A stretch of DNA of 64,000 nt from Anthopleura xanthogrammica (taxonomy: Eukaryota; Cnidaria; Anthozoa; Actiniaria; Actiniidae), in the NCBI GenBank assembly GCA_964019055.1, contig OZ025206.1, forward strand, positions 1,861,001 through 1,925,000, given 5' to 3'. Positions 21,701 to 36,700 of the stretch are shown here, piece by piece. The notes beneath the pieces were generated by a model. The model was given only the letters and a program-made list of their open reading frames with translations, searched no databases and was not told where the DNA came from. Every line of letters begins with the position of its first letter. Position 1 is the stretch's first letter. The position numbers were made by a program, and so were the translations under genes.

Positions 21701-24700
21701 TTAGCCTGGGCGTAACGTTCTCCCATTTCAGACCACGTGTCATTCCCTAGAGTATCATTTCTTTGTTTAACGGTTGCACATGAGAAGACACGTGAATATG
21801 GATACAACTCAAACAAAGAATCTTATTCTCAAGAGAATGACACGTGGTCTGAATTGGGAAAACATTACGCCCAAGGTAATTAGGTCTATCATGTTAAAAA
21901 ATATTCATGGTTTGATATTCCATTTTGGCCATAACATAGTCAATACATTCTCTGGTCACGAAAGTTTTGTAATATGAGATGAGATGAGATGGAGGTACAC
22001 AGGGTTCCCATTTCTTACCTTTCTGGTCACAAACAAAGTGGTTGAAAAAGTGCTGTACAAAGGGATGGGATGAGAAACAAGGGAATCCCATTTCTTGTTC
22101 TGAAATACAAATGAACAAGGCGTCAATATTAAACTGATAGAAAACCTTTTCATGTTATCTAGTTCAGAGCTGGACGAACTTTTAAAGATGCGCGCGCTGC
22201 GAAGTCGAACCGAGTAGTGCAAAGAAACTGGTTAGAATTGTGATCAAGTGGCACTTTTCTCAGTATTTTTTGTATATTTCATGCGCGCGCTCATTTCTAC
22301 GTCACTAGTTCAGCTCAGCTGGAGCGAATTGCGAAAAATGGAAAGTATTATAGGTGGACGTAATGTTTATAAACATTCATTTGCCATTTTGTTATGTTAA
22401 TGTGCCTACCATTTTAACACTAGGTTTTGTCACTTTGCTTTATTGGATTGTCCTATAGATTTCTGGTTGGCAATTTAAATAACAATCAAGCAAAACAAAT
22501 CACATCATCGTACGCACGCCCACCTAGCTATAACCACCCACTGAGGTCAGTACATTTATGCAGGTAATATGTTTCATACCAGCATTTTATCAATTCTCGT
22601 TTTTTCATCTACTTTCTGCATATCGTGGTGTATTTCTTTTTCTTTGTCACGTTTTTCGTCACCGCTGTTATCGTCATCGTGTTGGTTTCCAACTGCAGAA
22701 TTAAGAAGAAAACAATATCTTAGCTGGAATAGGATAGGAATCAAATCATGATACGAAAACGAAATCGTGTATTAGTGAATCAAGGTTGGTGTAGCGTTAA
22801 CGCACTTTTGGGGTCTCGATTTCGAATCCTGCATGGACTCGGCATCATATGTGAGTAGAGTTTGTAACACCCCTCTTTTGATTCGAGATTTTTTCTGCAG
22901 GTTCTCCGGTTTGCTCGATCCCTAGGCAAAACTTAATAACATAAATTTAAATATGATCTGCGAAATACCGGTGCTCTGACTTTGATCAGCCCATAGGTTG
23001 TTTAAGGGTTGTTTAAACCAAAAACCGCTACAAAAAACCAATACAAAAACCGCTACAAAAACCGCTACAAAAACCGCTACAAAAACCCGCTACAAAAACC
23101 GCTACAAAAACCGCTACAAAAACCGCTACAAAAACCGCTACAAAAAACCGCTACAAAAACCGCTACAAAAACCGCTACAAAAACCGCTACAAAAACCGCT
23201 ACAAAAAACCGCTACAAAAACCGCTACAAAAACCGCTACAAAAACCGCTACAAAAACCGCTACAAAAACCGCTACAAAAAACCGCTACAAAAACCGCTAC
23301 AAAAACCGCTACAAAAACCGCTACAAAAACCGCTACAAAAACCCGCTACAAAACCGCTACAAAAACCGCTACAAAAACCGCTACAAAAACCGCTACAAAA
23401 AACCGCTACAAAAACCGCTACAAAAACCGCTACAAAAACCGCTACAAAAAAAAAACCGCTACAAAAACCGCTACAAAAACCGCTACAAAAAAAACCGCTA
23501 CAAAAACCGCTACAAAAACCGCTACAAAAAACCGCTACAAAAACCGCTACAAAAACCGCTACAAAAAAAAAACCGCTACAAAAAAAAACCGCTACAAAAA
23601 CCGCTACAAAAACCGCTACAAAAAAAAAACCGCTACAAAAAAAAACCGCTACAAAAACCCGCTACAAAAACCGCTGTTACGGTTACGGTTACGGTTTTTT
23701 GTTACGGTTTTTTGTTACGGTTTTTTGTTACGGTTTTTTGTTATGGTTTATCACCACGTTGTATTCGAAACTGAAGATAGTGACGTTCGAAGACTGATCG
23801 AAGTTTGCTTGTTATACATCACGTGATATACAGTAATACCTAATGTAACAACTATGTTACTGGAATACGCCTTTATTCCTTGGGCTTCCTGTGTAAGAGC
23901 CCGAGTTATTGCATGCACCGTTCTTTTTCAATGGCCCAAAAATTGCAGCGCATATCATATGCGTTCTACCGCTGGCAACCAAATCATATCTCTTGCCACA
24001 TGCTTTCATAATGCTGAAGTATGTTTTAATGGAGACCTCAGAAGCCCGAGCTAACCTCTGGGAGAGTCATTTCCCAAAACAGAATTACAAGTCAAGTGGC
24101 AAAGAATATTCCCCAAAATTACAGCGCCTTTAGTTCATCTAACATTTTGATTGTCTTTGCCTAGTTGGTGCAAAGCAGTAATATTTGAGTAGATCAGTAT
24201 ATTTCTCTCGTCTGAGATATTCAGTTTTCAAGGAGGGAGGGTGGTCGTTAAGTTCTTTCAAGCCATACTTTCAGGATCATTTCCTTTAGTATTATTATTT
24301 CCTTGGTGCCCAGTATTCTATTTAAAGTACAACAATGCTTCATAACTGCGTAAATAGTAAGTTATGGGGAAAATGCGAGTCCACAGTGAAAGGAGCACAT
24401 GCTACCTAATTTGCACCATATACTATTTTTTCTCCATCTCCCCCCTGCACCCCCTTTCTTTTCTACTATTGCATAGATATAGCTATTTGTATAAAGGGAA
24501 GGTCGATTCTAATGGTTGGGGGATTTTAATAATAAGAATTGAGAGGGAATCTGACAAAATATTGGTCACAAAAATTCTTCACACCCCTCTCCCCGATGTT
24601 ATAAATGAACTTGCCTATTGTGGAACGTACGGTCACTCTCAGATGACTTCTCTTTTAAACAATCAAAAACAGGATATATTTACCCAATCAGAATGACTTG

Positions 24701-27700
24701 GTACCAGAGCCACTTTACTGGGTTCCCTGTGTTGCAACTTTCAAAATGGCGTCCGCTAAGTAGTACCAGCCAATCAAAAACCACGGAAGCGCGCACCTAA
24801 TTTGAAACCACCTGAGAGTCACCGCACGGAGGACCACCCACTCATATCTGACTACACATTCTATATGGTTTTAGAAAATATCTACTAATGGTCTATCACC
24901 AATCGAGCCCTGTGATTGGCTGAGCTACTAGGGGTCTATTAGTGATAGACCTCTAGTAGCGAAAAGCGCCGGTTTTGAAAACCAAAAAAAAATATATTTA
25001 AAGCAAAATCCAAAACTTTTTGCATCCTTTTATTGGACCGATTAGTAGGTTTTTACTAAAACAATTAGACCTCTCGCCCTCATGGCCTACGAGTCAATAG
25101 CCCATTCGGCCTTTGGCCTCATGGGCTATTGACTCGTAGACCATTCGGACTCGAGGACCAATTGTTAAATAGACCGCTTGCACGTGACGTTAAAGCAGCT
25201 CATTTTGGAGGACAAAACTAAAGAACTTCATTCTCCTGAGAATCGGAACATATCGCTTCGCCTTCTAAATTGAGCTGCATTCGGACGTGCTGCAAGGGGT
25301 CTATTTGGAGTAGATTATTGTACGAGAGTAACCTACCCATTCATCTCATATCTAACTATACATTCTATATGGATATTTTGAGTAGATTACTGTATGAGTG
25401 GCCGGAATGCGCACAGCGACCAATCACAATGCTTCATTGCGGAAGCCAATTGAGTGCCACAGTGCTGAACATTTCCCCACTCATACGAAATCTGCTCTAT
25501 TCATTTTATATTCTCATCTTTATATGTCATTTTTTTTCACTTATACATAATATTTTTCTTTTATAGAGTTGCGTATTCTGAATTATAGACTAATCTCTTG
25601 CGTCTTCCTCGATCGGCTGCAAAAAACAACCAACAAAACAAACGTAAACTTTTGGGTCAAAAAGAACTTTTTAAGATACTGATAAAGAAGATTTCATATG
25701 AGTTGGAAAAACACGACACGCGGCACGGTTAATTACAAAGCGATGTCATGCAAGCCAGCACAAGGTCACGCAAAGCACAGCGACATTACAAGGGGGAAAG
25801 GTACGGGAAGACATGTAACAACGCGCGATAACGGTTATCCGTAGGGGAACACGCAAAACGCAAGATACCTGTATGGGTACACGAAAAATCACGCAAGGCA
25901 ACACGCGGTACAACACAAGGCGAGATATAGCGAGATAGCCCGAGATAACGAAAAAAAACCCCGCAAAATAACGCAAGACAACACAGATAACGTTATGGTA
26001 AATAACGCAAGGCCAAATAGTAAGTGATAACCCGAGATAACGATAAGCAAACACGCAAAGTAACGTAGGGCAGCACGCAAAAAAACAACAGCAAACGCTG
26101 TCTAAAGACATCCAAAGCACAACTGGTTCACTAAGAGCACCAACAGAAAATAATCAGAGCGATTCTTTTTATGTCGTCAAGTTAATGGAGTGGAATGGTT
26201 TGGATCAAGTCAACTCTAAACGCGGAAAGTTTGTGCTTTGACCGATGTCCATCAGTTAGAATTAGTGAAATAGCGCTGTGTTTCTTGATTACAGACTCAT
26301 TCACTCAGGGTAAACCTCATTAAGGTGTGGACACACGGCGCAACATTGCGGGTAATATTACAGCCAATGTTGATGAAGTAGGATTGTTTTTTACTCCAGC
26401 AACATTACGTGCAACGTGTGACATTACTCGAAACATCGAGCGAGCAATGTTGCACCGTGTATCCGCACCTCAACAGGTTCTAAATATTCACAAATACCAA
26501 TGGTAAAGTAGCCTCCTTTGCAGACGTTCTTAGGGTCGTCACGTAACGTTTCTCTAGTATTGCATGACGACCCTAAGAGCATCTGCGTAGGAGGCTAGCT
26601 AATGGTAAAGTGAAGAATGAACAACTTTAACAATACAATCACGTTGAAATTCCATGGGCCATCGGTGAAATGGTCGAGGTTAAGGCTAACCCTGAGCAGC
26701 AGAGAATTCCAAAGTGGAATATCGTCAAAAGCCTCGCTTATAATTACAAGTTACAAGGTGTTTAGAAAAACTACTTAGTAAGTTTTGCAATTATATCAAT
26801 TTTAAATAAATATTGATGGATTTTGGTTGGTAAATTTTTGAAATTTATTTTATAACTTTTTATACCTTTTCCATTTATTTTCAAATAGATTATATACATT
26901 TTTTAAGTAGAGAGATTATTTACATAAGTATAGAGAAATTCATTTTAGTTGAGGATTTACTTCATTCAAACTTAGATTACTGGATGATGAGGGTTTTTAA
27001 GGCACCGTCCACGCTAATGCGTTATGGCCTCGCGTCCACACTTAAAACGATCGAAACGCATACATTTGAAAACTCTCTCCAGAATGAAGTGGAGACATTT
27101 GAAAACGGAGTCCTATCGTATTAGTGTGGACGGGAGAAAACGGCTACTTTTGAAAACGCTGACGTCATTTACACCGATACGTTTGTTTTACGCATGCGCA
27201 GATAATGATATTGCGTCATTTCCGATCGTATCTGCGTTTTTGATCATTTCGGTGTGAACGGGCGTTTGAAAACGATGTGAAAACGCTAGTGTGGACGCGA
27301 AGTTTTCGATGCGTTTTTTGGCACGATGACACTCACTGAAATGGCTTTTCTCTCTACCAATCAGAGAGCGCGCTAACATATTCCATTCACATAAAGTTTT
27401 AAAAACTTTTTACAAGTTTTCCACTCATTTTAAAGAGGAACCTTGTTCCCTCTACACACAAGGTCAACTAAATAAACGATTTAGACCAATTATATTATTA
27501 TTACAACAAAACAAGCAAGCTTTTTAAATTTAAATAATTATGTTAGCAGTTTAAGGTGAGCTTTTGAATCTCTTCGCTTAGATTTCTTGGATTTATCATT
27601 TTCGACTTTCCTGTAAAGAAAATATATATTTTTAAGACCATTTTTTCAATTTTATTTATAGCTTTTCTTTATTTATTACAGTTTTTCTTTTTATTGAAAA

Positions 27701-30700
27701 CACTTAAGAACTGCATCTTTTTAATACGATTTTCAATATTTTATCAGATTTTTAACGTAATATTACTTTATTAGGTTTTACATTAGCTGAATTTCAAAAT
27801 GAATTTCTGTAATTTCTTTTAGGGCAGATTTATAAAAGATCTCAAGGTCTTATTTTCAGCTTAGATTTTATCTTGCCTGTAGTATATAATTTGGGTTATT
27901 CCTTTATTAGAATAAATAATACGTATTGTTGCAATTATTTTCCAGAAAATTTGAATTGATTTTTCGCGCACAAAACTAAAAAAAATTATAAATGATAAGC
28001 AGCTCGGAAGAAGGCGGGGGAAAAGCACTCATAAGTAACACTTCTTACCAAGGCTTTTACTATCAAAAACCAGTAATATTTGTATGAAAAAATCGAAGTT
28101 TTCTAATCAATGGGGAAAAAACCCGGTGGTATGCAGTAACACTAAAATGGCTTCCCATCACATTGGTCGTATTTTGCACAGTTCGCTCAATCAAAACGAA
28201 TAAGAAAAGCTTTAGTGTGGCTTCGGATTAGAAGTACTTCTTCTCACACGACAAAATTGCTCCAGATAATAGACCACGTGTCATTCACTTGAGAATAAGA
28301 TTCTTTGATTGAGTTGTATCCATATTCACGTGTCTTCTCATGTTCAACCGTTAAACAAAGAAATGATACTCTAGGAAATGACACGTGGTCTGAAATGGAA
28401 AAACATTACACCCAAGCTGAAAAGTCTATAACAAAAACGAAAAAAATTCCATCAATTGACTTACTTTTACTAAGATCTCCACCAGTAGTTATTCCCCTCA
28501 ACACCTTGCCTAACTCTTCCACCTGTCCTTCCCAGATATCGATAAACACATCCATGTTTTCTTGTGCAATTTTACTGACAGGATGAGCAGAAAGTGTTCT
28601 GGCTGCCGCTACAACCTAAAAAATATTAAAGATATTTTTGGTGTGAGTTGCGTGTTCTTGTCAATGCATTCTTATCCTACGCATCATTGCAGCATTTTTT
28701 TACATTTTTTTTTCATTTTTCAAGAGGTACTAGCCAACTTTTAAAAAACCTGGGATCCCTGTGTGAAAAAGAGGGGTTTGGGGAGAGAACAGGGAGGGGA
28801 AATATTTTTCGCTCCTGTCAATCAAAAGGATTACTAAAATGATAGACCGAAAGGAAGCCATAAATCCTTACTATACTAGGAAAATAAATGTAAGGGACTA
28901 CTTATTATTTATTGCCTAGGGGGTCGTAGGATTTAGGAGGACACCACATAGTTTTTAGACAACTGGAGGAGGTTCAGTTATACCTGGACAAGTATCAAAT
29001 GGGGAATTGTTCTATAATTGTGTTATCACCTGCCTTTGGCAAATTGATTATATATATATAAAAAGAATAATAATAAAAATAAAATAAAAATAAATAAATA
29101 AATAAAAAAGATAGTGCCTCTTGGAAGATCATTTTTCAAATCTTTATGTTGTTGGGAAAAAATTCTCCGACCACCCCAGGCGACAAACAGTGACCAGTCC
29201 CTAAATATATATGCAAGTCAGACAAGAACTTTGCACGCATATTTCTTAGTAGAATAGCAGCGTCACTTTTGACCTGTAAGTACTACCTGCTGACAAAGTG
29301 TTTTGATATTTTCTTCGATATTTCTTGCTGTGATCGACACAGCTTCGTTTGAAGATATGTTTCTTGTGACTTGAGAAACCTAGAAAGAAGATAAACAAGA
29401 TAATATATTACGACAATATACTTCCATAAACTCTTGATTCCTCTGACATTCTCCTTCGCCTCCTTCTCCTTCTCTGTTGGCTTCCATTGATAGCAGTTGA
29501 ATTTCAACTGAAGGAACTACCGACGTTAAATATAGATACTTTACCATTAACTTTTCTCCTTCTCCTCCTCCTTCCCTCCCTCTTTCTCTTTTCTTTCTTT
29601 CTCCTTTCTTTCTCCTTCCTGTTCTTTTTCTTCTCCTTTCCTCTCCTTCTTTTCCTCCCTCTCCCCTTTCTTCTCCTTCTTTCTCTCCCCTCCTCCATCT
29701 GCTTGTTCTCCTTCCTGGTCTTCCTTAGTTTCTCCCCCCCCACTCCCCCATCTCCCTTCTCCCCCCTGAATTTTGCCCAGCCACCTTAATATGAGCAGAG
29801 TCGTTCAGCTTAACTGAAATTAGCAAAACCAAACCAGAAATGAATAGTTCTAAAGTTATTCTACCATCTCACCTCTTGTAGTCGTTTTGCATCCTGGATA
29901 AAAGCCGTAGCTGCCTGTTCAACATTGGTGGTATCACCGATCGCTGCAGCATTCCGCAACGCAGGCAGGGACTTCTTGTGTCCTTGATGCGAAAAGGTCT
30001 CAAATACTTGATCCATGGCCACTTGGCGAACCTAAAGAAATGATCTTTTTACTACAACTGTTACCGTAACAATCATTTTCCTAATAGACCTTATTACCTT
30101 GAGCATAATGTTTTCCCATTTCAGACATGTCATTCCCTAGAGTTTCATTTCTTTGTTTAATGGTTGCGCATGAGAAGACATGTGAATATGGATACATCTC
30201 AAACAAAGAATCTTATTCTCAAGACCACATGTCATTCCCTAGAGTATCATTTCTTTGTTTAGCAGTTGTGCATGAGAAGACACATGAATATGGATACAAT
30301 TCAAACAAAGAATCTTATTCTCAAGACCACGTATCATTCCCTTGAGTATCATTTCTTTGTTTAGCAGTTATGCACTACAAGACACATGAATATGGATACA
30401 ACTCAAACAAAGAATCATATTCTCAAGAGAATGGTCTGAAATGGGAAAACATTACGCCCAAGGTAAAAAGGTCTATTACAAGACTGAGCTCAAGGGGGGA
30501 AAGATGTACAGAGGAAGGTAGGAATCACAAGTAAAGAGGTCTATAGGGCCAGTGAGGCAAATAAGGTCAGATTATCTCATGCATTATGAATAAAGAAAGA
30601 AATAAGACTCAAGAGGAAGGATGACACATACAAAATATGGGGGAGGGGGTGGCAAAAATCACCCTAAATTAAAGAGGTTTGATTAGACCCCTTTAATGAG

Positions 30701-33700
30701 ATATCAAAGCAGCTCTATTTTGGGGACACAACAAAATAATTTCAATCACCTGAGAATTGAAACCTATTGTTTTGTCCTCCAAATTGAGCTGCACTCCTCA
30801 TTTATGAGGTTACAGCTGAAGAAAGAAATAAGACTCAAGAGAGAAGACCACATTGGCTTGAAATATGAGGGAGGGGGTGGGGGGATAACACAACTAAAGA
30901 GGGCTGTAGTGCTCAGTAAGGCATATATCATTTCTAAGGTTATACCTCATTTTTAAGGTCGCTTGAGATCTTGAATATTCTTTGAAGTGCCAGGTCTAAT
31001 GAGTCGGCACAACTGCTGCGCCTTGCTGGAACCTGAAAAATGTCATACAAGGTGAGACGACAAGCTAATAACAAAAGCTTTTAGTTAAATGTATCATCAT
31101 TATAATGTATTATTGTATTATCATCATCATGCTTCATGAAGTATGAACATCATGTATCATCATCACTAACATGCAATGATGATGATGATGATGAATGGTA
31201 ATGATGATGGAGATTTTGAGGTGGTGCATGATCATATTGATGATGATACATGGTCTGATGCATGATGATGATGATACCATCTTAACACCCACCTCATTTT
31301 CAGAGTGTTTTTCTATAATATCTTTCATTATATCCTGTGCATTCTCACACAAGGCAATGATTTTCTCTCTTTTTTCTTTTCTGGTATGCGAAGAATTAAT
31401 AAAAGGTTGCACATCCAGTAAGGTTTTTTCCAGTCCTTGTTCAAAATTTATCTTGGCTTCTGTTTGTCCAGGGGAACTCTTTCTGAATTCTTCTAATGAG
31501 TTCTGAAAGAAATATTAAAAAAGGGTTATGAAGCCATCTTCAGCATCAGACGAAAGAGGGATAGGCTTGAGCAGACCTCTACTTGACTACAGCTTCTGCC
31601 ATTTCATCCTTTGTTCATTTGTTTGTTCATTCGTTCACTCACTCATTTATTTAACTTATTCATTCCTTCTTTCATTCCTTCTTTCATTCCTTCCTTCATG
31701 TATTTTATCCATTCACCCATTCATCCATCCGTCCATTCATTCATCCATCCATCCATTTATCAATCCATTGATAAATGAGGGGAAATGCCGTACGAAGAAA
31801 GATGTGAAACATTGAAGTGGCCTACTCTCTCGACCCGCAGAGACTATCTGACTCTTACTGAATGTTATAAAATAGTTTTCGGCTTAGGTATTCTAAATTT
31901 TCACGATTTTTTTGAATTTACTAAAGTTAGGTCTACTAGAGCTAATCATTCCTATAAGCTTTACGTTAAAGCAGCCAGAGTTAACTGCTACAAATTTTCC
32001 TTTTTCGTCAGAGTTGTTAACATGTGGAACAACCTACCTAAAGATATCGTTGAAGCCGATGGGTTTAAATTATTTAAACAGAAATTGAAGTCTCACTTAG
32101 GTGTATAGTGTTCACTAAATACTGCGTCAAAGACACTTATATATTTACACTCAAACTAGTATACATCTATTAGCATATATTTATAGTATAGTCAAGATTA
32201 AGGAGGAGACGGGTTCACTGTTGCTCCGGGTTTCATGCTCGCGCGCCCATCAGACAGACTTTAAAGTCTGTCTGGTGGGTGCGCGGGCGTGGGGCTCGGG
32301 ATGGCGAAGAGCTTGTGTCTTCTTTAATCAGTATATATTTATATATTTATATTTCCATTTTATAACGAATTTTTCGCTAATTACGCTGCTTAGGGATTTT
32401 TTCCTTTTCAATGTATTTCTTGTCTTGTTTTGCCGTTTTTTGGGGGGAGTTTTTACATAGGGTTAACCTCATAACTTCCTTTCAAGTCACCTATAATTTA
32501 GCTTTATTGTCCGATTTGTATCGCCTTTTGCTTGTATTTGCTCTTAATTTTACTAGTTGTCAACAATTTATTTGCGATTTGAATAAACTATGTATGTATG
32601 TATGTATTCATTCATTCATTCATTCATCCATCCATCTATTCATTCATTCCTTTCTTTGTTAATCCATTCACGCAAGCTGTCTGTTCATTCAAGACATTGT
32701 TATCCCAAATAATTAAGTCACCTCAGACTTACCTCAAATTGTTTAAGATCCATTGCAAAACATGGTTCTTTGGTTACTCTTTTTTGATGCTTATCTTCAG
32801 TTACTTGTTTGATTGTTGATATTGCTTCTTTCATTTTTAGAAATACTCCATCCCGATTGGATTTGGCTGCCATTGAGCCTGGATGCCGCAGACAAGTCTG
32901 TTAATAAATGAAATTAAGCCTATAAAGTTAACTTGCAAAATACAAAACAGTTTTATGAAGAAAAAATAGAAAATGCATACATATTCTGTGCACAAATATG
33001 AAGAATGCAAGGTGTGTGTGGCTAATGTGAGATTCAATTCCATATCTAAGTGTTGTATGTGAGTAGAGTTTCTAGTTGCCTCTCTCCTATGTTTCAAGGG
33101 TTTTTCTCCGGGTTCTCTGGTTTTCCACACTTCCAGGGGTTTCAATAGAAGGCGGCTACCAGCGGTCAATTGCGGGGTACTTAACTTAACCGCTGGCTAT
33201 TTTACGAATCAGTCTCAATAAATAAGAAGTAAAATTATTGGAAACAGACGCCTACATTTGAATCCCATCCGTCTACTTCAAATATTATTTGAAACCCCTG
33301 CACTTCGTAAAAATCAACTTCTAAATTCCAATTCCAATTCATCAGTCTCTGGGTTGGGAGACTGAGCAGTCACTCTCTGGCTGTTCGATGTAAAATATAT
33401 AATATTTACAATTTATTACGCTCTACATTTTAATGTATTGAGCACTCTACCGACAGTATAGACATACATCTAGATTCATAATATTAACAATATATATATA
33501 TATACCTTTGAGGTTGTTAGAAGCATCATTGTTGATTTTTCTAGAACAGACCTCGCACAGCACATCTCAGCACGTAAAACATCATCTTTTAAATCCTAGA
33601 AAAATAAAATAAAATATGTATAGACAAACTTATATACTTTTATAAATAGAATGTAGCAATAGTTTGTGTGATGTAAATTTCCCTAAATATGGGGGTGTTG

Positions 33701-36700
33701 TGAAACAGTATATGTTTAGGTTTGCAATTATGCTGAGCTTGCAAAGAATTTTCCTTAAAAGTTTGAAGGATGTTTACTAGAGTACATACTGTATCTTATT
33801 ACAAGAAATTTTTGAAAAACGTTAATTTCACGATTTTTGAGCAAAACGAACATAGAAGACCAAAGATGGAAACCAAAGACTGAAGACCTCAAAATGAAGA
33901 CCCCCCAAATTCACGGGGGGCCCAAAACCCGTTTTCAGAACATGAACCAAAAAACATCCAACCAAAAAGAAAAACAGCCAACACCATAGAGGAGGAGGAA
34001 GTGTGGGCCCCCTAGGTCTTGGAGTGCCTACACTTCGTACTAACTCCACAGTGTTTTTCCTGCTCAATTTTTAACCTGAAATATTTGTTTTTTTCCTGTT
34101 CAATTTTTAAACTGAAATATGTGGTTTAAAAGGTATCCTTACCATTTTTCTGTGATTAAAATTTTTATGACTGTTATTTTTTTTTTCATTTCCCCCAGTT
34201 TTTTTAAGTTCAAAAATTTGACAAAAACTGAAAATAGTGCCAATTTAAGGGTTTCACCCTCTTGAAGTTCAAACAGCGTATGTTTCCTTAATAAAATTTT
34301 GGACGTTGCATGGTATTTCAGTCTCATGGTTTTTGTGTGTGCACACTCTCAGGGGCTCAAATCGAACATTCAATTTTATGCCATACCTTTCTCCCTCCCT
34401 ACTATCCCTTCTACCCATGCTTCCATGTCAGCCCATGAGCTTAAAAAAATGTCGGTGACCTTCTTTCAAAATATTCAGGTCCTTCCCATTTCCTTTACAG
34501 AAGGTGAGAAACAATCAGTGCTGAAAAAGTATGCCCAAAAGCTTATAAACTGCTCTTTTATCTACAACTGTTCCTCCTTTGTCTGTTTTCATGTGCTGAA
34601 GTGGTCTGATTCACAAATATGATAAAGAAATTGAAGAAGATAATCAAGCCATGCATCAGCTGTAAGGGTTAATCACTCAAAGGGCATTGAGTGATGCACA
34701 GCATTCATCTTGTAGTTTTAAGTGTAATTAACTCTGGGGATCATAGAGATTGCTCAGAAACAATTCAAGCAGTGAAAAACACACTGAGAAACGTATTAAA
34801 AACATTTCATTCTGAGAGTAAAACTTTGCAGGAATTTTGTTAGTTCCTGGTATCATCAGGGACTTATAATCTAATTAAAGAATTTTATCATAAAATTTAA
34901 TTTTATGTAGGTCTCTTATCTCTAATAAAACTTGGCATAGCAGGGCTTGAAATAACGGCTGGAAAGTCACTGGTCATTAAGGTGAGCCAAGACAAAATTG
35001 TTTCATTCCTGTACTGCCAAGTCATATAACTATATTTGCAATTTTAAAGGAATAACCAAGGACATTTCCAAGGCTATTTTTAGGACTTTTGAAATACTTT
35101 TAAAAATAGATTTGAAATCCAAGGTATTTAATTAAGGAGCTTATAGGCCTTTTTAATATTCACGTATGAAATCCTTAGCCTCACATTTATGCACCTCTGA
35201 CCAAATTTAATATATTTGCATACTTCTATGTTCATACTTTTGTACTTTAAACCGACAAATTTCAATTAGAAGCTGTCTGGATATACCAAATAAGCTTGTT
35301 GGGCAGCAAAACCTGTGCATATTTAGAAGCATGCTAATACATTAAATGTGGCCAGAGCAGCACAAACGTGAGGTTAAGGATTTCATGCATAAATATTAAG
35401 ACAGGCCTATATCCTTAAGATACTTAATTAAAGGATATCTAGGAGTGGCTGCAGCTCTGCATGTGACTTACATTTTGTCTGTCCCCTGAGACATGTGCCA
35501 GTTCAACCATCTCAGCACCAAACTGACTAAATGTCTGCACAAACTCTGTGAAGGAGTTCACAGTTTCCAGTCTTGCTAGCCTTTCATCAACCTTGGAAAA
35601 AAAACAACCAAATTAAAAATTGCAAATTTAAAATATGAAATAACTAAGCATTTCTAATGCACCCCATCGGCATTTCTTCTTAGAACTTTTGCAGAGCCTG
35701 ATAATAACTTTGATTGACGTTCACCAAAACCGTCTTTGTCACAATGGCATATTATTCAATTCAGCTCATATGTTAAAGAGAGCAATGAAGAGGTGCATGG
35801 TATTATGAATTGGTCAAATGAAAGCTATGATGATTCATGGTTCCAACTCAGACAATAGTGAACCAATCACTGTTGCAGCAGTTTTCCCAGTGGAATTAAA
35901 ATATTGTCCCACAAAAAATTCCACAGTATCTGCTTTAAAGAGTACTACAAGGATTACATACAAGGCAATTTCATTTTATTTTCACAGGACAATAAACAAA
36001 TATATATATCTAGATACAATTTTTAATCAATTTTCCACAATCAGAACTTTTAAATTCTAAGATATTCCAGCTAATTTGTTGAGTTTGAGGGACATAGCAA
36101 CCAGCGGTAAATAAGGGGAATTGGAACCATGAATTGCTTTAAGGCAATAACTGAGTAAAGAACTATTCAAGTCTTTGCTTCCTTGATCAGGAATTTGAGT
36201 AAAGAAAGGGTCTACTATAAAGTGCAAATAAACTATTTTCCAATGCCTTCAATAATAATCCTACATGAAGTAAATATAGTTGAATTGTAAAATATTTCTT
36301 GATTTGAGTGATGCGTCCTTAAGTTATGAAGGTTTATATTTCCAATGTGTTAATGACTGTGACGTCTACTAAGGTATTTTAGTGTGTTTGTTGTAATTAG
36401 TAATACTAACTGACTGGCCGTTTTGAGAAAACAAATTTAAAATATCCTTTATGTATAAACCATGAGTAAAATAATGGTGCTTTTTAAATTCTGTTTGTGA
36501 GAACCAGATCAATTTTGTACATTTAATGAAGCCTTAGTAGACATCACAGTCATTTACATGTTGGAAGTATAAACCTTTATAACGTACAAATGCAACACTC
36601 AAATCAAGAAATATTTTTCTATTCAACTATTTACTTCATGTAGAATCAGTACTTAAGGTATTGAAAAAAAGGTTACGTGCACTATAAGTGTTTTCTTCTG

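Larger units (their letters stand above)
26200..26720. repeat. Dispersed repeat carrying two nested insertions
   Basis: The flanks match 45890-46110 (context GAAATAGCGCTGTGTTTCTTGATTA and CAAATACCAATGGTAAAG). The copy here has two extra segments, 26324-26466 and 26508-26599, that the other lacks. Confidence 0.65.

Noticed and set aside
22998..23797. Thr/Lys-rich and Tyr/Lys-rich ORFs of about 260 residues
   Set aside because: Translation of the 12-bp minisatellite inside an alpha-catulin intron.
29487..29789. Leu/Phe-rich ORF and its Arg/Lys/Glu-rich antisense
   Set aside because: Pyrimidine-tract composition in an intron.
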